A stretch of DNA of 64,000 nt from UBA4416 sp048498515 (GTDB taxonomy: Bacteria; Bacteroidota; Bacteroidia; B-17B0; Aurantibacillaceae). The stretch is taken from contig JBEHXV010000006.1 in NCBI GenBank assembly GCA_048498515.1, positions 111,439 through 175,438 of the forward strand, read 5' to 3'. Position 1 is the stretch's first letter. Every line of letters begins with the position of its first letter. Below the pieces are notes generated by a model. It searched no databases. It was not told the origin of the DNA and was given only the letters and a program-made list of their open reading frames with translations. The position numbers and the translations under genes were made by a program. This document shows, in pieces, positions 24,549-32,473 of the stretch.

Positions 24549-25649
24549 ATGCTGGCACTCGAAGGGATACAAATTTCCAATAAAAAAATAAAGACCATCC
24601 TTCACGATGCTGAGAAAAGCGCGAAGGCTGTTAACCTTGTGTATGTGCAGGATACACAGCCCGGCATTAAACGCGTGAGAAAAGGGAAGAACTTTGTTTA
24701 CATGATGGAAAATAAAAAAATAGAAGATGAACCCTCCCTTGAACGCATTAAAAAGCTGGTCATACCTCCTGCCTGGGAAAATGTGTGGATCTGCAAACTG
24801 GATAACGGGCATTTACAGGTAACCGGTACCGATGTCAAAAAAAGAAAACAGTACAAATACCACCCGCTCTGGAACTCCCTGCGTAACCATACCAAATTTT
24901 ACAGGTTGCATGAGTTTGGCAAGGCCATTCCCGCCATCAGGCAACAACTCGAAAAAGACCTTTCGCGTCCGGGCTTACCATTGGAGAAAGTGCTGGCTGC
25001 CGTGGTTTGCCTCATGGAAAAAACAAGCATTCGCGTTGGCAACAACCTTTACGAAAAATTATATGGTTCTTTCGGCTTAACAACGTTAAAAGACAAACAC
25101 GTGAACATTAAGGGTACCAATTTGCAGTTTATGTTCAAAGGTAAAAAGGGTGTGATGCACAACATCAGCATAAAAAGTAAAAAGCTGGCTAATATTGTTA
25201 AACAATGCCGCGATATTCCGGGAAAAGAATTATTCCAGTACCTGGATGAGAACGGAGATCGCAAATGCATTGATTCGGGTATGGTGAACCAGTATGTAAA
25301 AAGCATCAGCGGTGGCGAAGAGTTTACAGCAAAAGATTTCAGAACATGGACCGGCACCGTACATTCCCTGTCAGCTTTTAAAGAAATAGGCATGAGCGAA
25401 ACCATAACCGAAACCAAACGCAATGTTGTAGCGGCTTTAGACAAGGTGGCCAAGCACCTGGGAAATACACGCACAGTTTGCAAAAAATACTATGTGCACC
25501 CGGTCATCATAGCACTGTATGAAAATAAAAATTTGCATAATTATTTAAATGAGTTGGATGCCATGGAGCAATGCGATAAAAATGACCTGGCTTGTGAGGA
25601 AAAGCTATTGATGACTATTTTAGAAAAAGAAGGTTTAATTATAGAATAA
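24549..25649 (+). CDS. DNA topoisomerase IB
   Basis: 366-residue member of the poxvirus/bacterial topoisomerase IB family, which relaxes supercoils through a 3'-phosphotyrosyl intermediate. Signatures: GHLQVTGTDVKKRKQYKYHP, the active-site Arg in SIRVGNNLYEKLYGSFGLTT (basic patch near 155-175), TAKDFRTWTGT with the catalytic His/Arg region, and LGNTRTVCKKYYVHPVI carrying the nucleophile, probably Tyr315. Bacterial TopIB genes frequently neighbour ku/ligD, as here (next gene begins 6 bases downstream). Confidence 0.95.
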   Translation: MLALEGIQISNKKIKTILHDAEKSAKAVNLVYVQDTQPGIKRVRKGKNFVYMMENKKIEDEPSLERIKKLVIPPAWENVWICKLDNGHLQVTGTDVKKRKQYKYHPLWNSLRNHTKFYRLHEFGKAIPAIRQQLEKDLSRPGLPLEKVLAAVVCLMEKTSIRVGNNLYEKLYGSFGLTTLKDKHVNIKGTNLQFMFKGKKGVMHNISIKSKKLANIVKQCRDIPGKELFQYLDENGDRKCIDSGMVNQYVKSISGGEEFTAKDFRTWTGTVHSLSAFKEIGMSETITETKRNVVAALDKVAKHLGNTRTVCKKYYVHPVIIALYENKNLHNYLNELDAMEQCDKNDLACEEKLLMTILEKEGLIIE

Positions 25650-25655
25650 AACGTT

Positions 25656-26438
25656 ATGAGACCAATATGGACAGGAGCAATAGGCTTTGGGTTGGTAAAC
25701 ATCCCTGTTAAATTATACAGCGCTACCGAGTCGAGTACACTCGACCTGGATATGCTGGATAAGAAAGACCATTCAAATATCCGCTTTATGCGCGTAAATG
25801 AAAAAACAGAGAAAGAAGTGAAATGGGAGAACATTGTAAAGGGTTTTAAATTACCGAACGACGAATACGTGGTGCTGACGGATAAGGACTTTGAAAAAGC
25901 CAACGCCAAAAAAACCAAGACCATTGAAATTACAGAGTTTGTGGATGAAACCGAAATAGAAAGCATGTATTATGAAACGCCTTATTACCTGGAACCGGAT
26001 AAATCGGGCGCGCGCGCTTATGCCCTGCTCCGCGAAGCATTGGTTAAAACCGGGAAGGTCGGCATCTCTACCTTTGTGATGCGTAATAAGGAAGCATTGG
26101 CTGTTTTACGCGCCAATGAAAAGATCATCATTCTCAACCGCATCCGTTTTGATGAAGAGATCAGGGATACCGGTGAATTAAGCCTTCCCGCAAAAACGGT
26201 CGTAAAAGCCAATGAATTAAAAATGGCCGTCTCGCTCATCGAGCAGCTCTCAGGAAAATTTAATATTTCAAAATACAAGGACACCTACTCTGCCGATTTG
26301 ATGAAAATGATAAAAGCAAAAGCAAAAGGTACGAAACTGAAAGAACCTAAATTAAAAGTGGTGCACAGTAAGGCAAAAGACATTATGTCGCAGTTAAAAG
26401 CCAGCCTTGATACGCCAAAACGCAAAAAAGCATCCTGA
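25656..26438 (+). CDS. ku: NHEJ DNA-end-binding protein Ku
   Basis: 260 residues of bacterial Ku. It forms a homodimeric ring on double-strand DNA ends and recruits LigD. Signatures: RPIWTGAIGFGLVNIPVKLY (residues 2-21), the YETPYYLEPDKSGARAYALL region (about 110-130) and an extended basic C-terminus (KAKAKGTKLKEPKLKVVHSK) suited to DNA and LigD contact. It sits directly between topoisomerase IB and LigD with gaps of 6 and 2 bases, so the three genes form one repair operon. Confidence 0.97.
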   Translation: MRPIWTGAIGFGLVNIPVKLYSATESSTLDLDMLDKKDHSNIRFMRVNEKTEKEVKWENIVKGFKLPNDEYVVLTDKDFEKANAKKTKTIEITEFVDETEIESMYYETPYYLEPDKSGARAYALLREALVKTGKVGISTFVMRNKEALAVLRANEKIIILNRIRFDEEIRDTGELSLPAKTVVKANELKMAVSLIEQLSGKFNISKYKDTYSADLMKMIKAKAKGTKLKEPKLKVVHSKAKDIMSQLKASLDTPKRKKAS

Positions 26439-26440
26439 TC

Positions 26441-27127
26441 ATGAGTTTATCATTGTATAACAAGAAACGTAATTTTAAGGAAACACCCGAGCCTGCTGGC
26501 AAAGCTAAAAGCTCTGCCTCTAAATTATCCTTTGTCATTCAGCGGCACAAAGCCTCACACCTGCATTACGATTTCAGGCTTGAGATTGATGGTACCCTGA
26601 AAAGCTGGGCTGTTCCAAAAGGCCCCTCCTTAAACCCGCAGGACAAGCGACTGGCCATGATGGTGGAAGATCACCCTTACAGCTATAAGGATTTTACAGG
26701 CATCATACCCGAAGGTAATTACGGCGCTGGCATTGTAGAGATCTGGGATAAAGGCTATTTCTCCGATAGTGACAATTCAGACAGAAAAACAGCGGAAAAG
26801 AAACTGAAAGCAGGCCTTCGTGCCGGGAATTTAAAATTCAGACTCTTTGGAAAAAAACTGAAGGGCGAATTTGCTTTGGTAAAGTTAAGGAACGGGAAAC
26901 AGGAAAATGCCTGGCTGCTGATAAAACACAAAGATGAGTATGCCACAGAGGAAGAATATAATAGCGAAGAGCATACCCTTAAAAGTTCTCCCATTAATAA
27001 GTGGCTTAAGGATCACGACAAACCGGTGGCTTCGAGTCGCGATAAATCGCGATCAGCCACTGAAAAAAAAGCAGCCATAAAAAAATTAACTGTAAAAGCG
27101 GAACGCTCATTAAAAAAAAAAGCATAA
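26441..27127 (+). CDS. ligD: LigD 3'-phosphoesterase domain, split-gene N-terminal part
   Basis: 228 residues equivalent to the PE domain of LigD, which trims 3'-ribonucleotides and phosphates from ends before ligation. LSFVIQRHKASHLHYDFRLE, GTLKSWAVPKGPSL, the VEDHPYSYKDFTG strand and IPEGNYGAGIVEIWDKG are the family signature. The reading frame ends at TAA 27125-27127, four codons after a 10-base A run (27112-27121). In a normal LigD, PE is fused to ligase and polymerase domains in one polypeptide; here the -1 frame from the A tract leads straight into the ligase. So this is either the short form of a slippage gene or a broken ligD. A palindromic repeat is inserted in its C-terminal linker. 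Confidence 0.9.
   Translation: MSLSLYNKKRNFKETPEPAGKAKSSASKLSFVIQRHKASHLHYDFRLEIDGTLKSWAVPKGPSLNPQDKRLAMMVEDHPYSYKDFTGIIPEGNYGAGIVEIWDKGYFSDSDNSDRKTAEKKLKAGLRAGNLKFRLFGKKLKGEFALVKLRNGKQENAWLLIKHKDEYATEEEYNSEEHTLKSSPINKWLKDHDKPVASSRDKSRSATEKKAAIKKLTVKAERSLKKKA
27025..27060. repeat. Palindromic repeat copy inside coding DNA of ligD PE
   Basis: GGTGGCTTCGAGTCGCGAT ... ATCGCGATCAGCCAC is self-complementary (GTGGC/GCCAC arms around TCGCGAT-AA-ATCGCGA). It matches the intergenic copy at 20056-20092 over GGTGG[CT]TTCGAGTC and GATCA[AG]CCAC. It reads in frame, encoding about PVASSRDKSRSAT in the linker. Confidence 0.75.
27112..27121 (+). other. A10 slippage-prone tract at the PE/ligase junction
   Basis: Ten A in the PE frame TTA AAA AAA AAA GCA TAA. 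A -1 shift (re-reading one A) or an extra A in the transcript or template bypasses the TAA and continues AGC ATA AGA AAA TAC CTG into the ligase frame, 22 codons ahead of the ligase ATG. Runs of nine or more A are known sites of transcriptional and ribosomal slippage and of sequencing indels. Confidence 0.6.
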
Positions 27128-27177
27128 GAAAATACCTGCCCGGAAAAAGCAGGAAACTTGAGCATTTCATTGCACCC

Positions 27178-29067
27178 ATGCTCGCCAAAGAAACAGACAT
27201 TCCTTTCAGCGACGCAGGATGGATCTTTGAAATAAAATGGGACGGCTACCGGGCCATTGCGGAAGTGAACAAAAAAGAGGTGCTGCTATACTCCCGTAAC
27301 GGGAATACGTTTAACGACTCTTATCCTGTAGTCGTAGAGGCCTTGGCAAAATTAAACATAACAGCTGTACTGGATGGCGAAGTGATTGTGGTAGATGAAG
27401 ATGGTAAATCCAATTTCCAGTTATTGCAACATTATGAAGGGTCCTTTCCTTTGGAATACAGGGTATTTGATGTATTATCCATTAACGGAAAAGATGTTTG
27501 TCATTTGCCATTGACTGAACGAAAAATGCTGCTCAAAAAACTGGTAAAGAAAAACCACGTTGTAAAATATTCCGATCACATTGAAAACACTGGGATCGAG
27601 TTTTTTGACGCAGCCGTTAAAAACAACCTCGAAGGTATTATGGCCAAAAAAGCCAACTCTGAATATAATCCCGGTATGCGTACCGGCGATTGGCTCAAGA
27701 TAAAACATCACAAATCGCAGGAAGCCATTATTGCCGGGTTTACCGAACCAACAGGCTCCAGAAAATATTTTGGCGCGCTGGTACTTGGTATAAAAAAGGG
27801 AAAGAAGCTGGTGTATGCCGGGCATACAGGCTCCGGTTTCACTCATCAAAGCCTTAAAGAGATGAGCCAATTATTAAAGCCATTAATTCAGAAAGGATCG
27901 CCCTTCAAAGAAAATGTGAAAACCAACATGCCCGTTACCTGGGTGAAACCGGTGCTGGTATGCGAAATAAAATTCACCGAAATAACCAGCGATGGAAAAA
28001 TGCGCCATCCTATTTTTTTACGCTTAAGGGATGATAAACAGGCAAAAGATGTGAATATGGAAAAACAAAAAAGAACTTCTTCTCGACTCGAAGCCACCGG
28101 AATCAAAAAGGCTTCCACACAAAAAACAATTTCCAAAAAAACAGCAGATGAAGAAGGCATGATGCGCTTTGGAAAAACAAAGGTAAAGGTGACAAACCTC
28201 CATAAAATTTATTTTCCGGATGATAAGATCACTAAAGGCGATGTCATCAATTATTACATCAGTATCTCAAAATACATTTTACCCTATTTGAAAGACAGGC
28301 CCGAATCGTTGAAACGAAACCCCAATGGCATTAAAGACCAGGGCTTTTTTCATAAAGATGCCGGCGATGAAGCACCAGCCTGGGTGAAAAGCAAAGCTAT
28401 CTTTTCCGAATCAACCAATAAAGACATTGATTACATTTTGTGCAACAACCAGCCTACCCTCACCTACCTCAATAACCTGGGTTGTATTGAAATAAATCCA
28501 TGGCACTCCACCATCAAGGCCCTGGATAAACCGGATTATATGATCATTGATATCGATCCATCCAAAAAAAACACGTTTGAACAGGTTATTGAAGCGGCCA
28601 ATGTAGTGCATGAAGTATTAAAACAAACCGGCACCGAAAGCTACTGCAAAACATCGGGCGCTACAGGCCTGCACGTGTATGTACCCACCGGCAAAAAATA
28701 CACTTACGACCAGTTAAAGGATTTTTGTCATTTGATCTGCATGATGGTGCAGGAACAATTACCCAAATTTACCAGCCTGGAAAGGAATCTTAAAAAACGC
28801 GGCGATATAATGATCTATCTCGATCATTTGCAGAACCGACAGGGACAAACTATTTCTTCCGTATACAGTTTAAGGCCTCACCCGGGAGCAACCGTTTCCA
28901 TGCCTTTAAAATGGGCCGAAGTAAAACCAGGACTGTCGCCTCAACACTTCACTATTCACAATGTACTGAAACGGATCGAAAAAATTGACCCCTATTTTAA
29001 AGCCATTTTAGGAAAAGGGATCGATTTGAAAAAATGCCTGGCAAAGCTGGAAAAATTAAGTGGGTAA
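27178..29067 (+). CDS. ligD: LigD ATP-dependent ligase and polymerase domains
   Basis: 629 residues from the ATG at 27178, but the frame is open upstream to the A10 tract and encodes conserved-looking YLPGKSRKLEHFIAP ahead of it, so the ATG start lies inside the ligase domain's normal N-terminus. Ligase: catalytic Lys in FEIKWDGYRAIAEV (Lys20), VLDGEVIVVDEDG, GIMAKKANSEYNPGMRTGDW. Polymerase (about 330-629): KVTNLHKIYFPDD, metal site IDIDPSKK, SGATGLHVYVPTGKKY, SSVYSLRPHPGATVSMP. With the PE gene it makes a complete PE-LIG-POL LigD, about 880 residues if joined. A partial palindromic repeat lies in the ligase-polymerase linker. Confidence 0.93.
   Translation: MLAKETDIPFSDAGWIFEIKWDGYRAIAEVNKKEVLLYSRNGNTFNDSYPVVVEALAKLNITAVLDGEVIVVDEDGKSNFQLLQHYEGSFPLEYRVFDVLSINGKDVCHLPLTERKMLLKKLVKKNHVVKYSDHIENTGIEFFDAAVKNNLEGIMAKKANSEYNPGMRTGDWLKIKHHKSQEAIIAGFTEPTGSRKYFGALVLGIKKGKKLVYAGHTGSGFTHQSLKEMSQLLKPLIQKGSPFKENVKTNMPVTWVKPVLVCEIKFTEITSDGKMRHPIFLRLRDDKQAKDVNMEKQKRTSSRLEATGIKKASTQKTISKKTADEEGMMRFGKTKVKVTNLHKIYFPDDKITKGDVINYYISISKYILPYLKDRPESLKRNPNGIKDQGFFHKDAGDEAPAWVKSKAIFSESTNKDIDYILCNNQPTLTYLNNLGCIEINPWHSTIKALDKPDYMIIDIDPSKKNTFEQVIEAANVVHEVLKQTGTESYCKTSGATGLHVYVPTGKKYTYDQLKDFCHLICMMVQEQLPKFTSLERNLKKRGDIMIYLDHLQNRQGQTISSVYSLRPHPGATVSMPLKWAEVKPGLSPQHFTIHNVLKRIEKIDPYFKAILGKGIDLKKCLAKLEKLSG
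28081..28100. repeat. Half-palindrome copy in the ligase-polymerase linker
   Basis: TCTCGACTCGAAGCCACCGG is the reverse complement of CCGGTGGCTTCGAGTCGAGA, the left arm of the repeat at 27025-27060. It lies in the linker coding for SRLEATGIKK, away from any conserved domain. Confidence 0.6.
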
Positions 29068-29164
29068 ATATTTGCTCAGCAAAACATTCATAGGCCTGAT
29101 TTATGGGTATTTAGGTGGCACGCATATTTATTTAACACTTAAATTAATCTTAAAAACCAAAAAC

Positions 29165-29734
29165 ATGACCACTTTAAAAAAACTATGCGTGCCAATGGCT
29201 GTTTGCTTAATGTCAATTGCCGTATCCTGCAACGACACTAAAGACTCGAAAGAGGTAGCTGAAGACATTAATGAAGAAAATTTTGATGGCAAAGCCGAAA
29301 AAGAAGCAGATAAATTACTGGAAGCTTATGCCTCCAATTTATTTGAGATTGCGGTAGCACAAAACGCATCGGTAAACGCCACAACCGATGAGGCAAAAAA
29401 ATTAAGCGCCATGCTCGTAGAGGCCCACACCAAGATGAACACTGATGTAAAAGCCCTTGCCGATAAAAAAATGGTAGCGCTGCCATCTGACATTACCGAA
29501 GACCAACGCAAGGACATTGAAAAGCTGGCAGAAAAGAAGGGCCTGGACTACGATAAAGCGTTTGTTGACAAAATGAAGGATAAGCATGAAAAAGCCGTTG
29601 ACTTTTACGAGAAAACAGCTAACAAATGCGAAGATACCGAAATCAAGACCTGGGCTGCTTTAACCCTTCCCGAAGTGCAATCGCACCTGGATATGGTACT
29701 TATGACCAAAGACGCGATCAAAGACCGAAAATAA
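29165..29734 (+). CDS. DUF4142 lipoprotein
   Basis: 189 residues from ATG 29165 (MTTLKKLCVPMAVCL); an earlier start overlapping ligD is not credible. Lipobox SIAVSC at the end of the signal peptide predicts a lipidated mature N-terminus. The remainder is the ferritin-like DUF4142 four-helix domain (SNLFEIAVAQNASVNATTDE, LVEAHTKMNTDVKALADKK, CEDTEIKTWAALTLPEVQSH). Metal-binding His and Glu residues are conserved in many DUF4142 proteins, but no metal site can be demonstrated here. Commonly stress-associated; it follows the NHEJ operon and ends in a strong terminator. Confidence 0.88.
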   Translation: MTTLKKLCVPMAVCLMSIAVSCNDTKDSKEVAEDINEENFDGKAEKEADKLLEAYASNLFEIAVAQNASVNATTDEAKKLSAMLVEAHTKMNTDVKALADKKMVALPSDITEDQRKDIEKLAEKKGLDYDKAFVDKMKDKHEKAVDFYEKTANKCEDTEIKTWAALTLPEVQSHLDMVLMTKDAIKDRK

Positions 29735-29753
29735 ATACAACTAGAACATAATG

Positions 29754-29784
29754 AAAAAGGGATGCTTAACAGCATCCCTTTTTT
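29754..29784 (+). terminator. Rho-independent terminator after DUF4142 gene
   Basis: AAAAAGGGATGCT (29754-29766) and AGCATCCCTTTTT (29771-29783) pair perfectly over a 4-nt loop and run into T residues. It closes the 21.8-29.7 kb plus-strand cluster. Confidence 0.9.
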
Positions 29785-29820
29785 ATTACATCGTGTATTA
29801 GAGTATTGTAGAGTTATCTT

Positions 29821-29898
29821 CGTCATTGCGAGGAAGAATGACGAAGCAATCTCACACAAAGTTGGGTTTGAGATTGCTTCACTTCGTTCGCAATGACG
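29821..29898. repeat. Dispersed inverted repeat, CGTCATTGCGA family
   Basis: CGTCATTGCGAgGAAG...GAAGCAATCTCA is an imperfect inverted copy of TGAGATTGCTTC...CGCAATGACG around a 14-base loop. Related elements are found scattered through many Bacteroidota genomes. It occupies the gap between convergent genes (29734 and 29956). No coding potential. Confidence 0.7.
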
Positions 29899-29955
29899 CG
29901 CGGAGTATAACTGTTTAAATAACCCTACATTATTCTACAACATAACCTTTTGTTA

Positions 29956-30588
29956 TCAGTGTCCTGATTGTTGCTCTGTTGATTGCGGATGCTCTTTAGC
30001 ATACTCATCCTGATCGATCCTCATCCGTTCTGCTTCCAGCTTTTCTTCTAATTCGGGGTTCCCGGGATCGGCCTCACGCGCTTTAAAAGCCGCAAAAAAA
30101 GCAGGATGGTTCCTGTATTTAAAATCCATGATAGCATAGGGCCTGAGATTGATGCATATAAACCCAATCGTAAATAAAACCGCGCAGCGTATGATGATCC
30201 ATTTGTAAAAAGAAGATTTGGATGTAACCAATTTTATAATGCTTATGATCAGAACAACAGCAACAAAAAACAAACCGGCCATCAGGTTAACAAAACTTCC
30301 GGGCCATGACAGGAGTTTAAATAATAGTCCGACAATTAATAAGGACAGGGCCATGCCTGTGCCAATACAACCTATCATCCGCGATGCTTTTATTCCCTCG
30401 TAACTTTCCTTTTTAAATATATTCCTTAATCGGATGCCATTAAACAAAGCAAAGCCCAGGTTAAAATAAAGAATGGATAGTAACATGAACGTAAGCACTG
30501 TAAATAATACGCCACCGGGTACTAACATGAAATTTAAAATAACTGACGTAATGCATAATACGACAATAACGATCTCTGCTTTTTTCAT
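29956..30588 (-). CDS. Hypothetical polytopic membrane protein
   Basis: 210 residues with about five helices (AEIVIVVLCITSVILNFMLV, GVLFTVLTFMLLSILYFNLG, GCIGTGMALSLLIVGLLFKL, LMAGLFFVAVVLIISIIKLV, WIIIRCAVLFTIGFICINL) and a charged C-terminal tail (ELEEKLEAERMRIDQDEYA). The segment FKLLSWPGSFVNLMAG recalls the membrane helix of the gliding protein GldL, but the GldL/ExbB architecture is not evident, so I do not call it that. No neighbours on the same strand suggest a role. Confidence 0.6.
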   Translation of the reverse strand: MKKAEIVIVVLCITSVILNFMLVPGGVLFTVLTFMLLSILYFNLGFALFNGIRLRNIFKKESYEGIKASRMIGCIGTGMALSLLIVGLLFKLLSWPGSFVNLMAGLFFVAVVLIISIIKLVTSKSSFYKWIIIRCAVLFTIGFICINLRPYAIMDFKYRNHPAFFAAFKAREADPGNPELEEKLEAERMRIDQDEYAKEHPQSTEQQSGH

Positions 30589-30618
30589 AACGTAAATCTA
30601 CAATTATTGTATTAATAA

Positions 30619-30648
30619 AAAAGCCTTTCCATTTCTGAAAAGGCTTTT
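30619..30648 (-). terminator. Terminator after the YG-rich disordered protein gene
   Basis: On the minus strand: AAAAGCCTTT, loop tcagaaatgg, AAAGGCTTTT followed by T residues. It lies 23 bases after the stop codon at 30671. Its loop TCAGAAATGG is identical to that of the hairpin at 3929-3959. Confidence 0.85.
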
Positions 30649-30670
30649 CTGTTTTAAAAAGGCTGGTTAA

Positions 30671-32221
30671 TTATTTTCTGCTCTTTTTATGTTTTTTTTC
30701 CGAACGTTCCTCTCTTTCGTAGTAAGGCTCATTTTTTCCTGAATAGGCAGTTGAACGTTCATTCCAGTCATTTGAGCGACCTGATCCGTATCCGCGGTAG
30801 TCGCCCCTGGTGCCTTCGTTATATCTGTAATTTTCATCATAACGGTTAGCCTGTCCATAAGATGGTTGTTCATAGCCATAAGCGTTTGATGAATCATATC
30901 CATGGCCTAACGAACGGTTCGAAAGATTACGGCTGTTATCTCGGCTTTCGCGGGAGTAATCATGACGTTTTGTTTCGTTATAACCTCTGTGGTCCGAATC
31001 CTGGTTCCTTTCTCCACGGTACTGATCGTTGTAACGATTGTAGTTATCATAACCACGATCGTTAAATGACGAATCGTTGCCATAACCGCCAAAATTTTCG
31101 TTGTATGGCGTGTTGTAACCGGTATCCCTGTCATTATAGCCGCGGCTTGTGCCATAAGAAGAGGTGTGACCATATCCTCCATGTCCTTCATTTCCATAGT
31201 AGCGCTCGTCGTCGCGATACGTATCGCGGTTCGACCCGTAGGTTTGCATTCCCCTGTTCTCACCATATTCACCACGACTTACATTGCCGGAGTAGTTTGA
31301 ACCACGGCCATAAGATGAACCATAATTCGAGTCACGTCCTTCACGGCCAAAGCTGCTGTTATAAGATCCGCGTCCCGAACCGTAACGGTCGTTTGAACCG
31401 TACTGGTTGTTCATATCGCTTTCAAACTCGTTGTACCCGCGTTCATTTCCATAATCCTGTGAAGACCTGTTCTCAAAACGGTTCCCGTATTCTGATTGTC
31501 TGTATGAAGGGTTCTCTGAATGCGAAAAACGGCCGCGTGATTGGTTTGCATTCCAATTGCTGCCGTATTGGTTTTGATTTTCGTATTGGTTTTGGTTTGA
31601 ATAACCCTGGTTACCGTATTGTCCTGAATACTGACCCGCATAGCCCTGATTCTCATTCTTTAAATTATGGTGTTGCCCCCAGTTTTGATTCTGCTGTCCA
31701 TATTGGTTTTGACCATACTGGTTTTGCCCATATTGTCCGCCATACTGGTTTTGGTTGCCTTGTCTGTATTGACCAGAACCATACTGATTGCCTTGTTCAT
31801 TCTGATTTTGTTGCCTGTGTTGGTTTCCTCCGTATTGGCTCGAACCGTACTGATTACCATACTGGTTTTGCTGGCCGTATGGATGTTGTTGCCCGTATTG
31901 ATGTTTATCATTGCCATAATTTGAAGAACGCGAAGTATCGTCATCATTGTCTGAACTGTAAATTTCATGACGGTGCACTTCTTTATCATCATCCCCATCA
32001 TACTTGCTATCCTTCGTTTCATTTGAGGTAGTAGTTGACGTATTTGTTTTATCTGTTGTACCCGCAGTTACATCTTTTGTACTTGGGGTAAAGGTCGTAG
32101 AATCCTTTGAGGTAGTGGTTGACGTTTCTTTAGGATCTTTTGTGATATCTGTTGATCCCGAAGTAGTTGACGTGGTTGTAGATTCCTCATTCGAATCCTT
32201 TTTGTTTTTGAACTGTGTCAT
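30671..32221 (-). CDS. Tyr/Gly/Gln/Asn-rich disordered (prion-like) protein
   Basis: 516 residues and no signal peptide or membrane helix. Residues 1-100: Thr/Ser-rich (STTTSTTSGSTDITKDPKET) with an acidic patch (YDGDDDKEVHRHEIYSSDND). Residues about 105-225: near-repetitive QYGQ/NQYG motifs (QYGNQYGSSQYGGNQHRQQ). Residues about 225-500: Arg/Tyr/Gly/Ser motifs (SGRGSYNSSFGREGRDSNYG, GYGNDSSFNDRGYDNYN). The C-terminus is strongly basic (KKHKKSRK). The composition mimics FUS-like low-complexity proteins that phase separate. No enzyme domain is visible. Some Bacteroidota proteins are similarly repetitive but their role is unknown. Antisense long frames here are compositional shadows. Confidence 0.8.
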   Translation of the reverse strand: MTQFKNKKDSNEESTTTSTTSGSTDITKDPKETSTTTSKDSTTFTPSTKDVTAGTTDKTNTSTTTSNETKDSKYDGDDDKEVHRHEIYSSDNDDDTSRSSNYGNDKHQYGQQHPYGQQNQYGNQYGSSQYGGNQHRQQNQNEQGNQYGSGQYRQGNQNQYGGQYGQNQYGQNQYGQQNQNWGQHHNLKNENQGYAGQYSGQYGNQGYSNQNQYENQNQYGSNWNANQSRGRFSHSENPSYRQSEYGNRFENRSSQDYGNERGYNEFESDMNNQYGSNDRYGSGRGSYNSSFGREGRDSNYGSSYGRGSNYSGNVSRGEYGENRGMQTYGSNRDTYRDDERYYGNEGHGGYGHTSSYGTSRGYNDRDTGYNTPYNENFGGYGNDSSFNDRGYDNYNRYNDQYRGERNQDSDHRGYNETKRHDYSRESRDNSRNLSNRSLGHGYDSSNAYGYEQPSYGQANRYDENYRYNEGTRGDYRGYGSGRSNDWNERSTAYSGKNEPYYEREERSEKKHKKSRK

Positions 32222-32423
32222 TGTGTTTAAAGTTTTAGAAAGTGAGTATTAAATTGAATTATCCAAATCACTCCGTAATTCTTATACCAAAGCAACACTT
32301 ATCATATACCATGGCAAAATACTGTAAAACAATAATTTAAAAACCATTCGCGTTTATGTGGAATTTTTTCCGAAGCCATTTTTCCACATGTCCCCAGATG
32401 TGATTTATGACTCTTGTGGAAAT

Positions 32424-32453
32424 AAAAAAGCCACAATCGGTGACGTGGTTTTT
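32424..32453 (-). terminator. Terminator after the LuxR-type regulator
   Basis: Minus strand: AAAAACCAC, then a 10-nt loop, GTGGCTTTTTT, with one bulged base, followed by ATT. It lies 21 bases downstream of the regulator's stop codon (32474). The rest of the 32222-32473 gap holds no obvious gene. Confidence 0.7.
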
Positions 32454-32473
32454 CAATAGGAACAATTTCGGAT

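Noticed and set aside
29956..30588. GldL gliding motor protein
   Set aside because: Only a short WPG-containing helix is similar; the number of helices and lack of the GldL C-terminal domain do not fit.
31066..32031. 321-codon plus-strand frame opposite the YG-rich gene
   Set aside because: Cys/His-rich nonsense composition is the mirror of repetitive CAxTAx codons on the minus strand; several other long frames here have the same origin.
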